A DNA stretch of 44,521 nt from Selaginella moellendorffii. Lineage: Eukaryota; Streptophyta; Lycopodiopsida; Selaginellales; Selaginellaceae. Location of the stretch: the NCBI RefSeq assembly GCF_000143415.4, contig NW_003314285.1:412838-457358 (forward strand), given 5' to 3'. The first letter of the stretch is position 1, and every line of letters begins with the position of its first letter. The position numbers and the translations under genes were made by a program. The notes beneath the pieces are model-generated. The model ran no database searches. It was given only the letters and a program-made list of their open reading frames with translations, and was not told the DNA's origin. This document shows, in pieces, positions 22,866-33,801 of this stretch.

Positions 22866-22889
22866 AGGGTCAAAACCACGTGTGCTACA

Positions 22890-23816
22890 CTGGTTGCACA
22901 AGTTTCAAAGTTCAAGCCTCCGAAACCACCCAATTTCAAAGGCATGCAGGACTATCAGGTTTTGGAAGACTAGGTCTACAATATGGAAAACTATTTCATA
23001 GCAGCAAACGTAGATGATCATACGAAAGTTGCATGCGTGCAATCCTTTCTCACCAATCATGCCAAAACTTGGTGGTGCCAGGTGTTTGCTAAAAAAGGGC
23101 AGACTAGAAGTTGGACCAAGATGCGGTCTCGTATCCATAAGGAATACCTGCCGGATGATCTTGGTCTGAGACTTTGCATGGAGCTGCGGCGGTAAAAGCA
23201 GCAAGGGGACCTTATGTATTACGTTAATGCGTTTGCTTAGAAGCGCATTATGATTGCAAATATGAGTGATGAAGATGCTCGAAGTTATTTTTTGGAAGGT
23301 TTAAGTTCACTTTCTTGCAATGAGATTTTGAAGTTTAAGCCAAAGATGTACCTGGAGTGTAAGGAGGCAGTGCAGCAAGTTGCCTTTAGTCACTCGCTCA
23401 TGGAACAATATTAGTAGCCGTATGCTGGTACCTCGGACAAGAATAAGAATTCTGGGAATAAACAAAGTGACCGGAAACAAAGGGTGGAAGGTAGGTACTG
23501 CCCAGGAGGCTCACAAGCAACGGTTAACAAAGGTGGTGGTGGTTGGAGACCACCAACAGCTTCTTCTGGTCCTAGGCCCTCTATTCCTCCTCCTGGTGGG
23601 TACAAGCAGCAGCAACCTGCAAAACCTACTCCTAGCGGAACGGGTAGTGTGGGTCATTGCTTCCATTGTGGAGAGTTAGGACATAGGTCCTCGGAATGTC
23701 CCAACAAGCATAAGACAAGGTCTCATGTTAATATCATGAGGGAAGATAGTGGTAGTGAAGTTGAAGGGGTTAACGAGTTGGTCAATGTAAACTATGAGGA
23801 AGAAGAGGTGAGTTAG
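22890..23816 (+). pseudogene. gag: Element D gag, C-terminal part with zinc knuckle
   Basis: Continuation of gag after element E. It has the retrotransposon gag core (around 22983-23195, with a conserved Trp pair, AKTWW) and then a Gly/Pro-rich linker. A CCHC zinc knuckle follows at 23658-23699 (CFHCGELGHRSSEC, all four metal ligands present), which binds RNA during packaging. In-frame stops at 22968, at 23193, and near 23240 and 23410 break it; most are single-transition changes. It ends at TAG 23814-23816. Confidence 0.85.
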
Positions 23817-23858
23817 TTTCGTTGCTTTCCTCAAGTTTTTCTCACAATCACTAATCTG

Positions 23859-24302
23859 TTGATGTATTTGGTAGGCTTTGTCCGTGGACACCGAATCCAA
23901 GTGATGATTGACATGGGAGCTATGCACAGTGTGATATCTAAGGACTTAGTTAAGTTGTTAGGATTGAATGCTAAGAAAATGTTGTCTATGCACTTCCAGT
24001 TTGCGGAAGGTGGGCAAGTAGCCAGAAAATTTGTGAATGATGTTCCAATAAAAATATCTAAGTGGAAACAAAGAGTGAACTTGGTAGTGTTGAAGATACC
24101 AGATTTTCAGATGGTGTTTGGTATGGATTTCTTCAACAAATACATAAAAGGGATTTATAGTGCTAGACAAAGTTGTATCACGTTGAAGTCCGAAGGACAT
24201 CCCGATGTGTCCTTCCAATTGCAAAAGCGTTCCTCAAAGGATTGGGATGCAAAGTTCCTGACTGCGAGGGCCGCTCAAAAAGAAGCTAAGAGGGGATGTT
24301 GA
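23859..24302 (+). pseudogene. pro: Element D aspartic protease region
   Basis: A 147-codon open stretch with the retropepsin layout: an active-site loop MIDMGAMHSVIS near residues 16-27 and a downstream FGMDFF motif around residues 91-96. The usual residue after the catalytic Asp in D-T/S-G-A is Met here, which should impair the enzyme. It is in a different frame from gag, beginning 42 bp after the gag stop. Confidence 0.8.
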
Positions 24303-24317
24303 ACCTTTTGGGTTCAA

Positions 24318-25875
24318 GTGATGGAAGCTAAGGGTGTTGGTGACTCAGTTCGAATCGGTGACGGGTTGATCCTGTACCAAAGAAGATATTGGAGTTGTTG
24401 GCGAGGAATCAGGATATCTTCCCAAAGGATTTGCTACCAACGCTACCTCCTAGCCGTGAGGTTGATCATTGGATTGAGGTTATTCTGGGTTCTAAACCAC
24501 CTACAAAAGCTCTGTATCGATTGAACATCAAGGAGATGGCTGAACTCAAGAAGCAACTCATAGAGCTTCTTGACAAGCAAGTCATCTTATAGAGTGCCAG
24601 TCCTTTTTGTTATGAAAAAGGATGGAACCATGAGGATGTATATTGACTATTGGGCACTTAATAAGATCATGGTTAAAAATAGTTATCCTTTGCCATGCAT
24701 TGATGACTTGTTTGACCAACTCTTAAAGGCTAATGCAACTTGATTTGCGGTCCAGGTATCATCAGATACGAGTGGTAGATCAAGATGCTCTGGCAACATT
24801 TAGCACTATGATAGATAGAATATTTGGAGATTATTTGGACACATTTCTTGTCCTATATATCATCGATGTTCTAGTCTTCAGCAAAACATTGGAGGATCAT
24901 TTGAAACACTTGGAGCTGGTGTTTCAAAAGTTGCGTAAACATAAACTATATACTAAAGAAAGTAAATGTGCTTTTGGACAATTGCATGTAAACTTTCTTG
25001 GACATATAGTTAGTGGTGGTGTAATTGAAGTCAATCCAAAGAAAGTGAAAGCGGTGAAATCTTGGGAAGTCCCAACCATTGTATCAGATGTTCATTCTTT
25101 TCTCAGTTTGGTGGGATATTATTGCAAGTTTATCCGCAATTTTGCAAGAATTGCTTTTCCATTGACTAAGTTGATGAAAACTAGTATTCCGTTTCATTGG
25201 ACACTAGCTTGTCAGTGTGCTTTTGTATGGTTAAAGGAGATCTTGACTATAGTTCTTGTTCTCGAGATCCTAGATCTTGATAAATCCTTCGAAGTGCATT
25301 GTGATGCATCTGGCTATACTATTGATGCCGTATTACAGCAAGATTGTGACAAAGTAGTTGGTGTTATGCTAAGGCGTCATGGTTGTCCCGTTACGTTCTA
25401 TTCCAAGAAATTGGATGAAACTCAACGAAGATGGCCAATGCATGAGAAAGAGATGTTTGCTATAATGTCGGCCCTGGAACACTGGAGACACTACTTGGGT
25501 GGACACACCAAGGTTTATACAGATAGTAACACACTAAGCTACTTTGCTATGCAACTTAAGCTTACACCAAAGCAAGCCCGTTGGCAAAAGAAGCTTGCTC
25601 AATATGATATTGAAATCATATATAAACCTAGTAAAGACAATATTGTTCCGGATACATTTAGTAGTCAGGCTCAATTCCGAGCAATATCGGCAATCAATTC
25701 GGACTGGTTGGAGGATGTTCAAGCTTCATATGGAAGTGATCCATTGGCAAAGGCAATCTTATGCTATGCGGGGTTGTTGAAGCAAAACCCTAGTAGCAAA
25801 GCAACGAAAGTTGCTAGTTGCACCAATGCGAAGCTTCACTTCTCAGTTCGGGATGGGCTTATATTTTATAAGTAG
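24318..25875 (+). pseudogene. pol: Element D reverse transcriptase and RNase H
   Basis: RT start motifs (REVDHWIEV, then [10 protein letters not shown] and NSYPLP) are spread over shifted frames before 24733. An open stretch then runs to 25875. The block between RT motif DLRSRYHQIRV and the active site is shortened in frame; the usual PFGLTNAP region is missing. The active-site box reads YIID where the family has two Asp residues, so RT is dead. RNase H follows, with HCDASG near 25300, EKEMFAI near 25446 and a TDSN box near 25518, so its acidic residues look intact. Confidence 0.88.
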
Positions 25876-26892
25876 GAAAGATTGTATCTTCCCTCTAAGG
25901 ATCTACAACAATTGTTTCTGCAGGAACATCATGATGTTCCAGCAACGGGACATGGTGGGAAGTGAAAGACTCTAGCTTCATTGAAAAAGGGATTTTTCTA
26001 GTTTGGTATGGAAGGTGATGTAGCGGACTATATCCGTTCCTGCCCTATATGCCAGCAGTGTAAGCACAAAACTAAGAAGCAAGCTGGAAAGTTGCAGTGC
26101 ATTCTAGCACCAGCATGGCCATTCCAAAGTGTGACACTTGATTTCGTCACTTGCTTGTCGAAGTCCAAGGGTTATGGTATTTTGATGGTGGTTGTGGATC
26201 AGTTGTTGAAGATTGCACACTTCATTCCAATTGTGGGAACAGTGAATGCGAAATAAGCAGCAAAGCTCTTTTTCTATAAAGTAGTTTGGGTTCGTGGTCT
26301 TCCTGAAGAGATGATCTTGGATAGAGATTCGAGATTTACGGGGAAGTTTTGGGGCACACTGTTCCAGCTATTTGGTACTAAGTTGAAGTTTAGTACGGCT
26401 AATCATCCTTAGATTGATGGGTAGATCGAACACGTGAATGCTCAAGTTGAGGATTATCTATGGTACCATGTCGCGGCAGACCAACGTGACTGGGTTGAGC
26501 ATTTAGACACAATAGAAATTTGTTATAACAACACATTTCACAGCACTATTGGTTGTTCTCCTTGGGAGATGCTGCAAGGAAATGCTCGTGGAGTCCCTCA
26601 ACAGATTGTTGTACCGAAACCAATGTCTAAAGTGTTGGTCCCGGCCGTTGAGACTTATGCAAAGCAGCTATGCCAAGGTTGGTCTAGGGCAACTGAGGCG
26701 ATGGGCAAAGCTCAAGATAGGTACCGACATGATAAGGATCAGCATCGTCAGGATGTATCCTATCAAGTGGGAGATCAGGTGTGGCTATCTTCCCAGAACT
26801 TGAATATTAAGGGATCTTTGTCTCAGAAGCTATTACCGAGATATGTTAGACTCTATCGGGTGTTAAAACGCATTGGTGATGTATCTTATTAG
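25876..26892 (+). pseudogene. int: Element D integrase
   Basis: The N-terminal HHCC zinc finger is recognisable: EHHDVPATGHGG near 25927 and CPICQQC near 26041. The catalytic core has its first Asp in VTLDFV (about 26131) and its second in ILDRDSRF (about 26314). The Glu follows a TAG in the DG-stop-IEHVN motif (about 26416-26435). Stops at 25873, 26000, 26254, 26410 and 26422 interrupt it, mostly explainable as CAG-to-TAG or similar transitions. The C-terminal GDQVWLSSQNL motif (about 26770) is typical of chromovirus integrases. Confidence 0.87.
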
Positions 26893-27190
26893 TTGGATCT
26901 GTCTACGGAGATATCCAATGTTCATAATGTATTTCATGCCAATCTATTGGTTCCTTACACTATGGATGTTGTGCGACATGGGGAGATTCATCTACCACCA
27001 GATGTTGTGGACGGTGAACCAGAATACAAAGTTGAAGCTATCTTGGATTCTCGGTTTCAGAGATGGGCTTGTGCAAAGGAATATCTAGTTAAGTGGAAAG
27101 GTTACCATCTTGTGAATCAACTTGGGAACCTCTTAGGAATCTTACACATGCTCGTGAGCTTGTTACGAAGTATGAGAATTGTAATAAAGT
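26893..27190 (+). pseudogene. Element D integrase tail and chromodomain
   Basis: After an in-frame TAG (26890) comes the VFHANLLVPY motif, then a chromodomain: VEAILDSR, YLVKWKGY near 27085-27108. After a frameshift near 27110 its closing part STWEPLRNL continues in another frame. In Ty3-type chromoviruses this module guides integration to particular chromatin. The WKGY core is present; the frameshift breaks the protein. Confidence 0.85.
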
Positions 27191-27237
27191 TTAGTTTTTG
27201 TAAATCTTGTAATAAATCTTGCAAATCAATAAAGTAA

Positions 27238-27788
27238 TATATTTCTATAAATCAAAGTTTTGTTTCTTTTGTTCATTAGTACTTGGGTCAGTTTTGGCAA
27301 GCTGACTTTAGCACTTCGGTGCATGGGTCCAATCCATAACCATGGGGATAATTATTATAGACTGATCACAAATCCCCGCCTCTCTCTCGATGACTCATTT
27401 TTGAAAAGGGGCGTGGTCATGTAAACAACTTAATCCACCCGTTTATAATAGTTGTCTAAATCTTCTTGACGGGGTTGATTTCTTACTCAGGGGAAGTTGG
27501 GCCTTTCACCTTCTCCCTATCTCCCTGCGGGCAGGGATGTATCATTCTTTTGTAAACCGAGTGGTACTTGGAGCAGCAAGGGTGGCTAACTCCGTTAGTC
27601 ATTTCCTTGTCGGCGACGGCTGGAGGGTGTCTGAGTCTTAGCGTCTTCGGACGTAGCGGAGAGGTCATTTCATAACTCATTTAAGTCGGTGTGTTTCCCA
27701 CATAATGTGCTTTCCATTAACTTTGGAGTTGTTTCCTTGACGGTTTGCTAGACTCGGGTATGCATCGATGAAGGTGTCAATCTTCCCC
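27238..27788 (+). mobile_element. Element D 3' non-coding region shared with LARDs
   Basis: Non-coding stretch between the chromodomain and the polypurine tract. From about 27280 it aligns with 20110-20625 of element E and with the equivalent parts of A and B, with motifs such as CATTTCCTTGTC and TGCATCGA in the same order. This is one of the two interior blocks linking D to the LARD family. Confidence 0.87.
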
Positions 27789-27801
27789 AAGGGGGGGAGA
27801 G
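27789..27801 (+). other. Polypurine tract of element D
   Basis: AAGGGGGGGAGAG, identical to that of LARDs B and E, directly before the 3' LTR. Confidence 0.92.
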
Positions 27802-28729
27802 TGTCGCAAATGTGACTTTGGATATCGAAAGATACTTGTTGGCCAGTCCTTACGGACACTCTTTCCTTACTACCCTGACGGCAGGAGGTCAGTATAGTTG
27901 GATCCCTTTGGTAGCCCCTCTTGTGCTAGTGGAGTTAACTGGGCATTTCGAGTGTACTTAGATTGGACGAGCATAAGGACGAAATTCCTACGTGCTATTA
28001 GCTAAGCATACTTAGCATGGTAAGGAATTCCCATCTCATTATGTCTTGCATTAGTTAGTGACAAGAACCCTCGTGTATTGAGACTAGTCCCTCAATATTG
28101 CTAGATGATAGCTTACCGTGTCTGCCAAACACCCTTGCTATCATGCCCTTTGTGTTAGTCTCATTTTGGTCCAAAATACTATTTATGGAAAGTGTCTAGA
28201 TTCACTCATTTGGCATATCTACGGAATGTAGAGGTTGGCCTGAACACAATGGTGTTCATCCCGTGTCCAAATTCGCAATTTAGTGCCATTCTATATTTAG
28301 TAAGTTTCAAGTTTATCCTAGAGACTAACTCCTGGTACTAAGGGAGGCTTGGGCTGAAAGCCCAAAGTGTGTGTCTCTCAAGGGGGGGGGCAAGGGGGCG
28401 GGGGGGGAGTTGTGGGGGGTTCCAAATGTATAGTAAGGATAGTGTTTGGAATGCATGTCTAACCACATGAGACATTAGTTCTGGGTTGTGTCACTCCTTG
28501 TTTTGCGTCCGGCTTGGGTCTAAGCCCAAGCTCCACGTTGCTCTAGTTGGTGGGGTACCCTCCTCCTCGCATTAGGCCACCGATATGCCAAAATTGTGCC
28601 AAACTCTATCTGATACCATTTTGCGTGTAGGTGTGGGATATGGGGAGCTAGTGCTCATGGGATTGTACCGGACCCTCGTTTCGTAGCATAATGGGCTTAG
28701 AGTTCAACTCCAAATTCATGTGCACTACA
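27802..28729 (+). mobile_element. Element D 3' LTR
   Basis: Runs TGTCGCAAATG to GCACTACA, 928 bp, matching 13105-14021. It includes a long interrupted G run (28382-28408) and the TATA-like core. It is followed by AAAAG, the second copy of the target duplication. Confidence 0.92.
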
Positions 28730-28734
28730 AAAAG

Positions 28735-28963
28735 AGAACTAAAAGCCAAGTCAAGTATGCTTAGCAAGAAATATATAAGAGTTTCTACCTTATGTTCATT
28801 TGGCTAAGTATAAGTGCTAAGCCTAGTTTACTAACATTTGAACAAAAGGGATTGATAAAGGGTCCAATAATACCAACCTCCTGCTGTTGTGGTAGTAAAA
28901 AAAGAATATCCAAAAAGAGTAGCTAATAAGTAATTTTTGATACCTATAGTTACATTCGTGACA
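28735..28963 (-). mobile_element. Element C 3' LTR, second part
   Basis: Continues 12583-13104 after element D. In reverse it contains the LTR start, decayed to TGTCACGAATG (28963 downward). Together the pieces give about 750 bp of a LARD LTR. Confidence 0.83.
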
Positions 28964-28982
28964 CTCCCCTGTCCCCCTAAGG
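28964..28982 (-). other. Decayed polypurine tract of element C
   Basis: In element sense a run of A/G with a few changes (TTAGGGGGACAGGGGAG) directly before the LTR start. It corresponds to the intact tracts in B, D and E. Confidence 0.75.
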
Positions 28983-31900
28983 ACGATTGATGTTCTCATC
29001 AATGTATACTCTAATCTAGAACACTACTAAGAAAACAACTTCAGAAAAAGTTTATGGTATTTATACTTTGTGAGAAATGCACCAACTTAAATGAATTAAG
29101 AGGGAACCTCTTTCTTTAATGCAAATGCGCTACCAACTTAAACACCTTTTGGCCATTGCTAACAAGGAAATGACCAACAGAGTTAGCCACCCTTGCTACT
29201 TTGGGTGTCATCTAGCTTACAAAAGTATGATACCACCCTGCCAGTTTGTCTATACTAGCCCAAACCCAAAGATTAGTAAATGGATAATATCAAAGCTAAA
29301 AACAATGATATCTTAAAGGTTTAATTATCAATGAATAAATCTTAGATTATAACATAAAAGTATTCCAAATAAGTTATCATTCGATAAACTAGTATTAGAG
29401 TATAGAAACCACTAAGATCACTATAGTTGGAATACATAGGATTCCTATCCAAGAAAATTCAACAGCTAGTGTATCATCAAGAACACTCAATGATAAAATT
29501 TAATTATTAAAGATTTCAGATAGCATGCAAAACAACTTATGTAAGATAACTTAAAGAACACAAAATATCATTGACTGGCAAATAAAATGCTCATGAATGT
29601 ATCACCTAAAGGAAATAACATCTTATCTATCAGAACCAATTGTAGCAATAATCAATACAATAGAATGAGTGTTGCAAAGAGCAATAAACACAATGTTTAT
29701 GCCAACTATCATACTAGCCAATTTAAATAAATTTCAGTCAACAATACTAAAGATTTTAAGTTGCTCAAATAAGTGTCAATAACATTCTACTAATGTCTCA
29801 AACCCAATAGACCAATCCAAAGCAAACTACAAAGAACATATGGTATTGCGAAAAAGCCAAAAGCTATCAATGAAAACAACTAACTATCATAGAAAAACAT
29901 TAATCATCCCATCAATAAAGAGTTGCATAATCATTGTCAAAGAAAAAATCTACCATAATGAAGAATGGTAAATCATTCAACATCAACAACAATTTAGTAA
30001 AACCTTTGATAAGGATAATCAATTATCCTAGATAATAGTCAATTATCACCAATGATTGCCAAATATAAATACGAACTTTAATATCGAAGTTAATGAGCCA
30101 TAATGCCTTCCCCAATAACTCCTACCAAATGGAGCAATGAGCATGAAAACTCAAAGAATTAAAAACCTGAAGAAGCATATAACCAAGTCTTGCTTAATAA
30201 TGATCATGAGTTTTGCATGAATTAACTTTAATGCTAAAGAAAAAATCATGGTACAACCTAGAATATCCTCTTCAACATAATGCAAAGTTAATGAAGAACA
30301 TATCTACATCAATCTAAAAGTCAAACACAATGGAGTTATGCTTAACAAGTGATCACTAACTGATTCTCTATGAATCCATTTATATCAAGACATAACTTAC
30401 TTCATCACAAGTACAAAAGAAATTATCAATGATTAATACATCCCACCTCAAATCTAACAAGGATTCAAATATTCAAATATCGATCACTAACTCTTCCTCT
30501 AATAAAACTAGTATAATTCATGCCAAATCACTTTTCAAAGAAGAACTAAACCTCAACCTAAACAATCTCCTCTAGAATACAACTCAACTTGTTACTCAGC
30601 TCATTTGAATGCTAATATAATTGCTAACTAGTAAATGCATGAATACCAGTAATATAAAGTTACAACCAAATTATTAACACTATCTACATCAAGACTAATG
30701 AAACTTAATATTAATTTTATGGAAAGACATTTCATCTTACTTGAATTTCAATAATAATAATGTCAATGACAAGGCATCACTTCAATGCCATCAACACCAT
30801 AATAAAGTTATTAGAAAGCAAGAGTGAATCACCACTTGAAGCTCTTTAACAACTAAGTTAACTAAGGTTAAAGGTATTATACTTAGTATCTGAGATCAAT
30901 TCTTCAATAAAACTTAGTTACATATAACACATCATCAAAGAGTAATTCATCATGTCTAAGACTCAATGTAATTCAACACTATTGGATTAAATACAACAAA
31001 ATAATATCAATAAAGATAGAGTCAATATGCTAACATGGAAAAACTATGTAAGTTTAATGACACAATCCTTTGTAACACGATTTGATAAAGTAAGCCTATC
31101 ACTAATAAATTTTCATTCAACAAAATAAGTGTTAATAATTTTTGTTGAAGTTTACAAGCAATCACTAATTGTAAAACAACCAATAGTCACACTTTAATTT
31201 ACCTTTCACAAGACCCAAACACTAAACTCATGCCATCGAGTTATATAAGTGTCCAATATGAACGTAATACCCTAAATACAAGATAAATGTTCATGAATAA
31301 GTATAAAATAAATAACCACTCAAATCCAATTAAACCACAATAAGCTCACCATCATATTTTATCCAATAGCTCTGAGCATCCCTTGAAAAGGTTAGCTATG
31401 CATGATCAACACTTAGTTGAAACTAAAGTGAAGACCATCTGATGGATTTATATTGATACACAACTTCCTCATAGATAAAGCTATAGTATAAGTATTAACA
31501 TCTCAATCTCAAACAATTAAGTTGGATATCACCATCCTCAACCAAGGCACAAAACTACCAAGACTAAGTCAAGATCAGTGAGAGCTCACTAATCTTATAA
31601 AATTTAACAAATGTAATGTGCAACCTACCACCTAGCATAATGCTATAGAAAAAAGGCATAAAAGTCACCTTTCTAGAAAAGCATAACAACCACTTTTCTA
31701 CACCAATTTTAGACTCTATCCAACTTAATTGCTTTAGCCCCAAGAACTCAAGAGCCGCATCTACTAAAGTTTAAGTTAACTAAAGTCAACTCCAACCCTT
31801 TCAATAGTTTGTACTAATTTATGAAAACAGAATGGTTTTTGAGTAAAATGATCAAAAGATCAACCATTGGAAAAGTCTAAGAAAATTTATGGAAAAATTT

Positions 31901-32173
31901 CCATTCTAAAAAAAGAGTGACTCTCAGTCTAGGAATACAAACTTTCAAGACTTAGCTAATTTCCTCCTACTAACAACTTCACATAGGTTCACTTTACATA
32001 AATTCTCATGAATCAATAACATACTTAAGTATTAAATATTATGCCCATATTCAAACATCCAACATTGATATTTGTAAAATGAAAAATAAATATCCAAGGT
32101 TTGATCATAAAGACTATTTTTAAATATCTATATTGCACTAACACTCTTCTTCAACCACCTTCAAGATCTAATG

Positions 32174-32302
32174 GATTGTATCGCTCTTTGTTTTGCATTT
32201 GGCTTAAGTCTAAGCCTAAGCTCCATACTACTTTGAACCACAGCCACTTCGAGGGAAAAAATGCCTAGATATCAGCGATCATGGCAAATTTGTGGAGGCT
32301 CA
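32174..32302. repeat. Filler insertion containing a D-type LTR fragment
   Basis: Relative to elements A and B about 130 bp are inserted between AGATCTAATG and AAACACTAAC. The first ~55 bp resemble the D LTR around 28485-28540 (TTGTTTTGC, then ggcttgggtct-like sequence). The rest is unrecognised. No target duplication is visible. Confidence 0.55.
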
Positions 32303-32380
32303 AACACTAACAAAAAAAAATGATATGAAAAATCAAGGTCTAAGGAAAATTCTTTATCACTTGAAACAACAATGCTACTT

Positions 32381-32556
32381 TGTAAGTTCCTGAATTTAAA
32401 CTTCTCGGGAAGTCATACTATTCAAACCCAAAGACATTTAACCCTAAGTATTTTAGACCCTTAACCAATTGAAAAAGGGTGCACTTTTTAGGCCCTTTCC
32501 TTTTATATTTGAACCCTATAAATCATCTCTCAAGTTGTTCTCTTTGGTTGCTTACA
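32381..32556 (-). mobile_element. Cassandra-like solo LTR 1 (5S-derived), decayed
   Basis: 176 bp with ends TGTAAG...CTTACA, flanked by TACTT and CACTT. The uninterrupted sequence in element B reads CACTT, so the left copy decayed by one C-to-T. It aligns with the two better copies, but the 5S-like segment has lost several bases. Confidence 0.78.
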
Positions 32557-33056
32557 CACTTCCATTAACACAAGAGCTAGTAACATCAAAGTCTTAGCTA
32601 CACACTTTCTCCATCTAATAATTTATTCTAAGTGCTAATGGATAAACCAACAAGCCATATTAAATGAATGTTACAACTTTTTCCAACACCTTATAGTCAA
32701 CTCTCAAAGAAACAAGGTACCAATTTAAGCTTAGTATAATAATTCACCATTGAGAATTCAATCAAAGCTACTACAATTCTACTACTTGTAAGTAAACTAG
32801 CTTCTCTGTCAACCACTTTGATTATAGTTTAACCAAGTAACTTCCTAAACATGATATAAAAATCACAGTAACTTGATCATCAATTGAGCAACACCATGAC
32901 CAACTCCCATGTTATTATTTTAAAGGTTTATATGAGTATCAAGTGTCAACTTAATTCGATAAAATGCAACATAAATGCTATACCCCACCAATAAAGATTT
33001 ACAACACTAATACCACTAACTTTTATTCATAATACGGATAAGCACATACCACTCTC

Positions 33057-33250
33057 TGTAAGCTCCTGAGTTTGGACTTCCTAGGAGGTCACCCAACCCA
33101 GTACTATTCAAACCCAAAGACGCTTAACCCCAAATATCCCAAGACCCTTAACCTATTGGAAAAGGGGGTGCACTCTTATTCATGGGCTCTTTCCCTCTAT
33201 ATTTGAACCCCATGGATCGTCTCTCGAGTCATTCCCTTTGGTTGCTTACA
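33057..33250 (-). mobile_element. Cassandra-like solo LTR 2 (5S-derived)
   Basis: 194 bp with ends TGTAAGC...GCTTACA, flanked by CTCTC and CTCTT. On the minus strand a ~54-bp segment (33127 to 33074) matches the 3' part of plant 5S rRNA, including the box A-like GTTAAGC start and box C (one base changed). Terminal-repeat elements carrying 5S sequence are known in plants as Cassandra, so I infer a solo LTR of that type. Confidence 0.82.
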
Positions 33251-33401
33251 CTCTTTTTCTGACCAAACTCAAAACTAATCTAACATCAAGCTACTCAAGG
33301 AGCAATAATTAGATTCCCTGAAAAAGAATTTTAAGCATTACAACCAAATCTTTAATAGCAAGCCTAAACTAAATGGTTTAGCACTTCACTATTATCTATC
33401 C

Positions 33402-33763
33402 TGTCAGGAATCCCCCAATTCATACCACATTCCTGAATCTCGCTGGATTCCTAACCTGCAGACCACATTTCTGATTCTCGAGACTTTTCCCTATTCTTGA
33501 CTCTCTGATTTCCTATACGATTCCTGAGTCTTGAGCCACATTTCTGATGATGATGTGGTGCCTCCTCGACCTCAGCTATATTTAGGCCGTCCTCGATCCA
33601 AGAGTGGTGGAGCTTCATCAACCTATAGTATATATAGGTTAGCCTTGTTCCATTTCTCCACAATCTGAATCAACACCAGTCTAAGGCCTCTTCTTTGTTT
33701 TCACTAGCTTTTTCTCTTTGTCTTTAGCATTTTCCAGTCTTGATCTTGTTGGGGGTCTTGACA
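33402..33763 (+). mobile_element. Element G 5' LTR
   Basis: 362 bp, TGTCAGG...TTGACA. It differs from the matching parts of the 3' LTR at roughly fifteen positions, mostly transitions, plus the two insertions present only in the 3' copy. I see no clear tRNA primer site downstream; TTTGATTCAGAT (about 33765-33776) is only vaguely like tRNA-Met. Confidence 0.9.
33629..33636 (+). promoter_or_regulatory. TATA box in the LTR of element G
   Basis: TATATATA followed by GG, about 130 bp before the LTR end, a plausible Pol II core promoter. The same motif lies at 39410-39417 in the 3' LTR. Confidence 0.6.
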
Positions 33764-33801
33764 GTTTGATTCAGATTGTGTTTTTTGCTTTTCTTTTAGC
33801 T

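Larger units (their letters stand above)
14520..22889 (+). mobile_element. Element E: LARD inserted in gag of element D
   Basis: A non-coding LTR element with 5' LTR 14520-15657, primer site, ~5-kb interior, polypurine tract and 3' LTR 20639-22889. The 3' LTR is enlarged by solo LTR F. CTGG flanks both sides (14516-14519 and 22890-22893); the fifth base of the expected 5-bp duplication seems lost next to the initial T. It is forward, like D. Its LTRs differ clearly more than B's, so it is older than B. The interior contains two inverted blocks (18731-19313). Confidence 0.9.
20639..22889 (+). mobile_element. Element E 3' LTR (split by solo LTR F)
   Basis: The two flanks (20639-21250 and 22392-22889) together correspond to one ~1.11-kb LTR matching 14520-15657. 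It is split at GTCGG by the 1,136-bp insertion F. It ends at GCTACA, followed by CTGG and the rest of element D gag. Confidence 0.9.
13105..28729 (+). mobile_element. Element D: coding Ty3/gypsy chromovirus, broken, interrupted by element E
   Basis: This is an LTR retrotransposon with a 917-bp 5' LTR, tRNA-Met primer site, gag, protease, RT, RNase H, integrase, chromodomain, polypurine tract and 928-bp 3' LTR. A perfect duplication AAAAG (13100-13104 and 28730-28734) proves the ends. About 8.4 kb of it is element E, nested in gag. The order PR-RT-RH-INT-chromodomain places it among plant chromoviruses; integrase and gag features suggest Galadriel-like, tentatively. Stops, frameshifts and a lost RT catalytic residue show it is inactive. 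It shares both non-coding ends with LARDs A, B and E. Confidence 0.92.
28983..33401 (-). mobile_element. Element C interior: old, AT-decayed LARD domain
   Basis: Aligns with element B from 2394 to about 6633 in the same orientation, with very many C-to-T and G-to-A differences and small deletions. It carries a filler insertion (32174-32302) and two 5S-bearing solo LTRs (32381-32556, 33057-33250). It is cut at 33401 by element G. The remaining ~730 bp of interior and the 5' LTR do not reappear to the right of G. Confidence 0.82.

Noticed and set aside
1-22889. Satellite or segmental tandem duplication explaining the repeated blocks
   Set aside because: Primer sites, polypurine tracts, LTR ends and target duplications explain the repeats as nested LTR elements.
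33764-33780. tRNA primer-binding site of G
   Set aside because: TTTGATTCAGAT only weakly resembles a tRNA-Met site and the rest of the leader is in the N gap.
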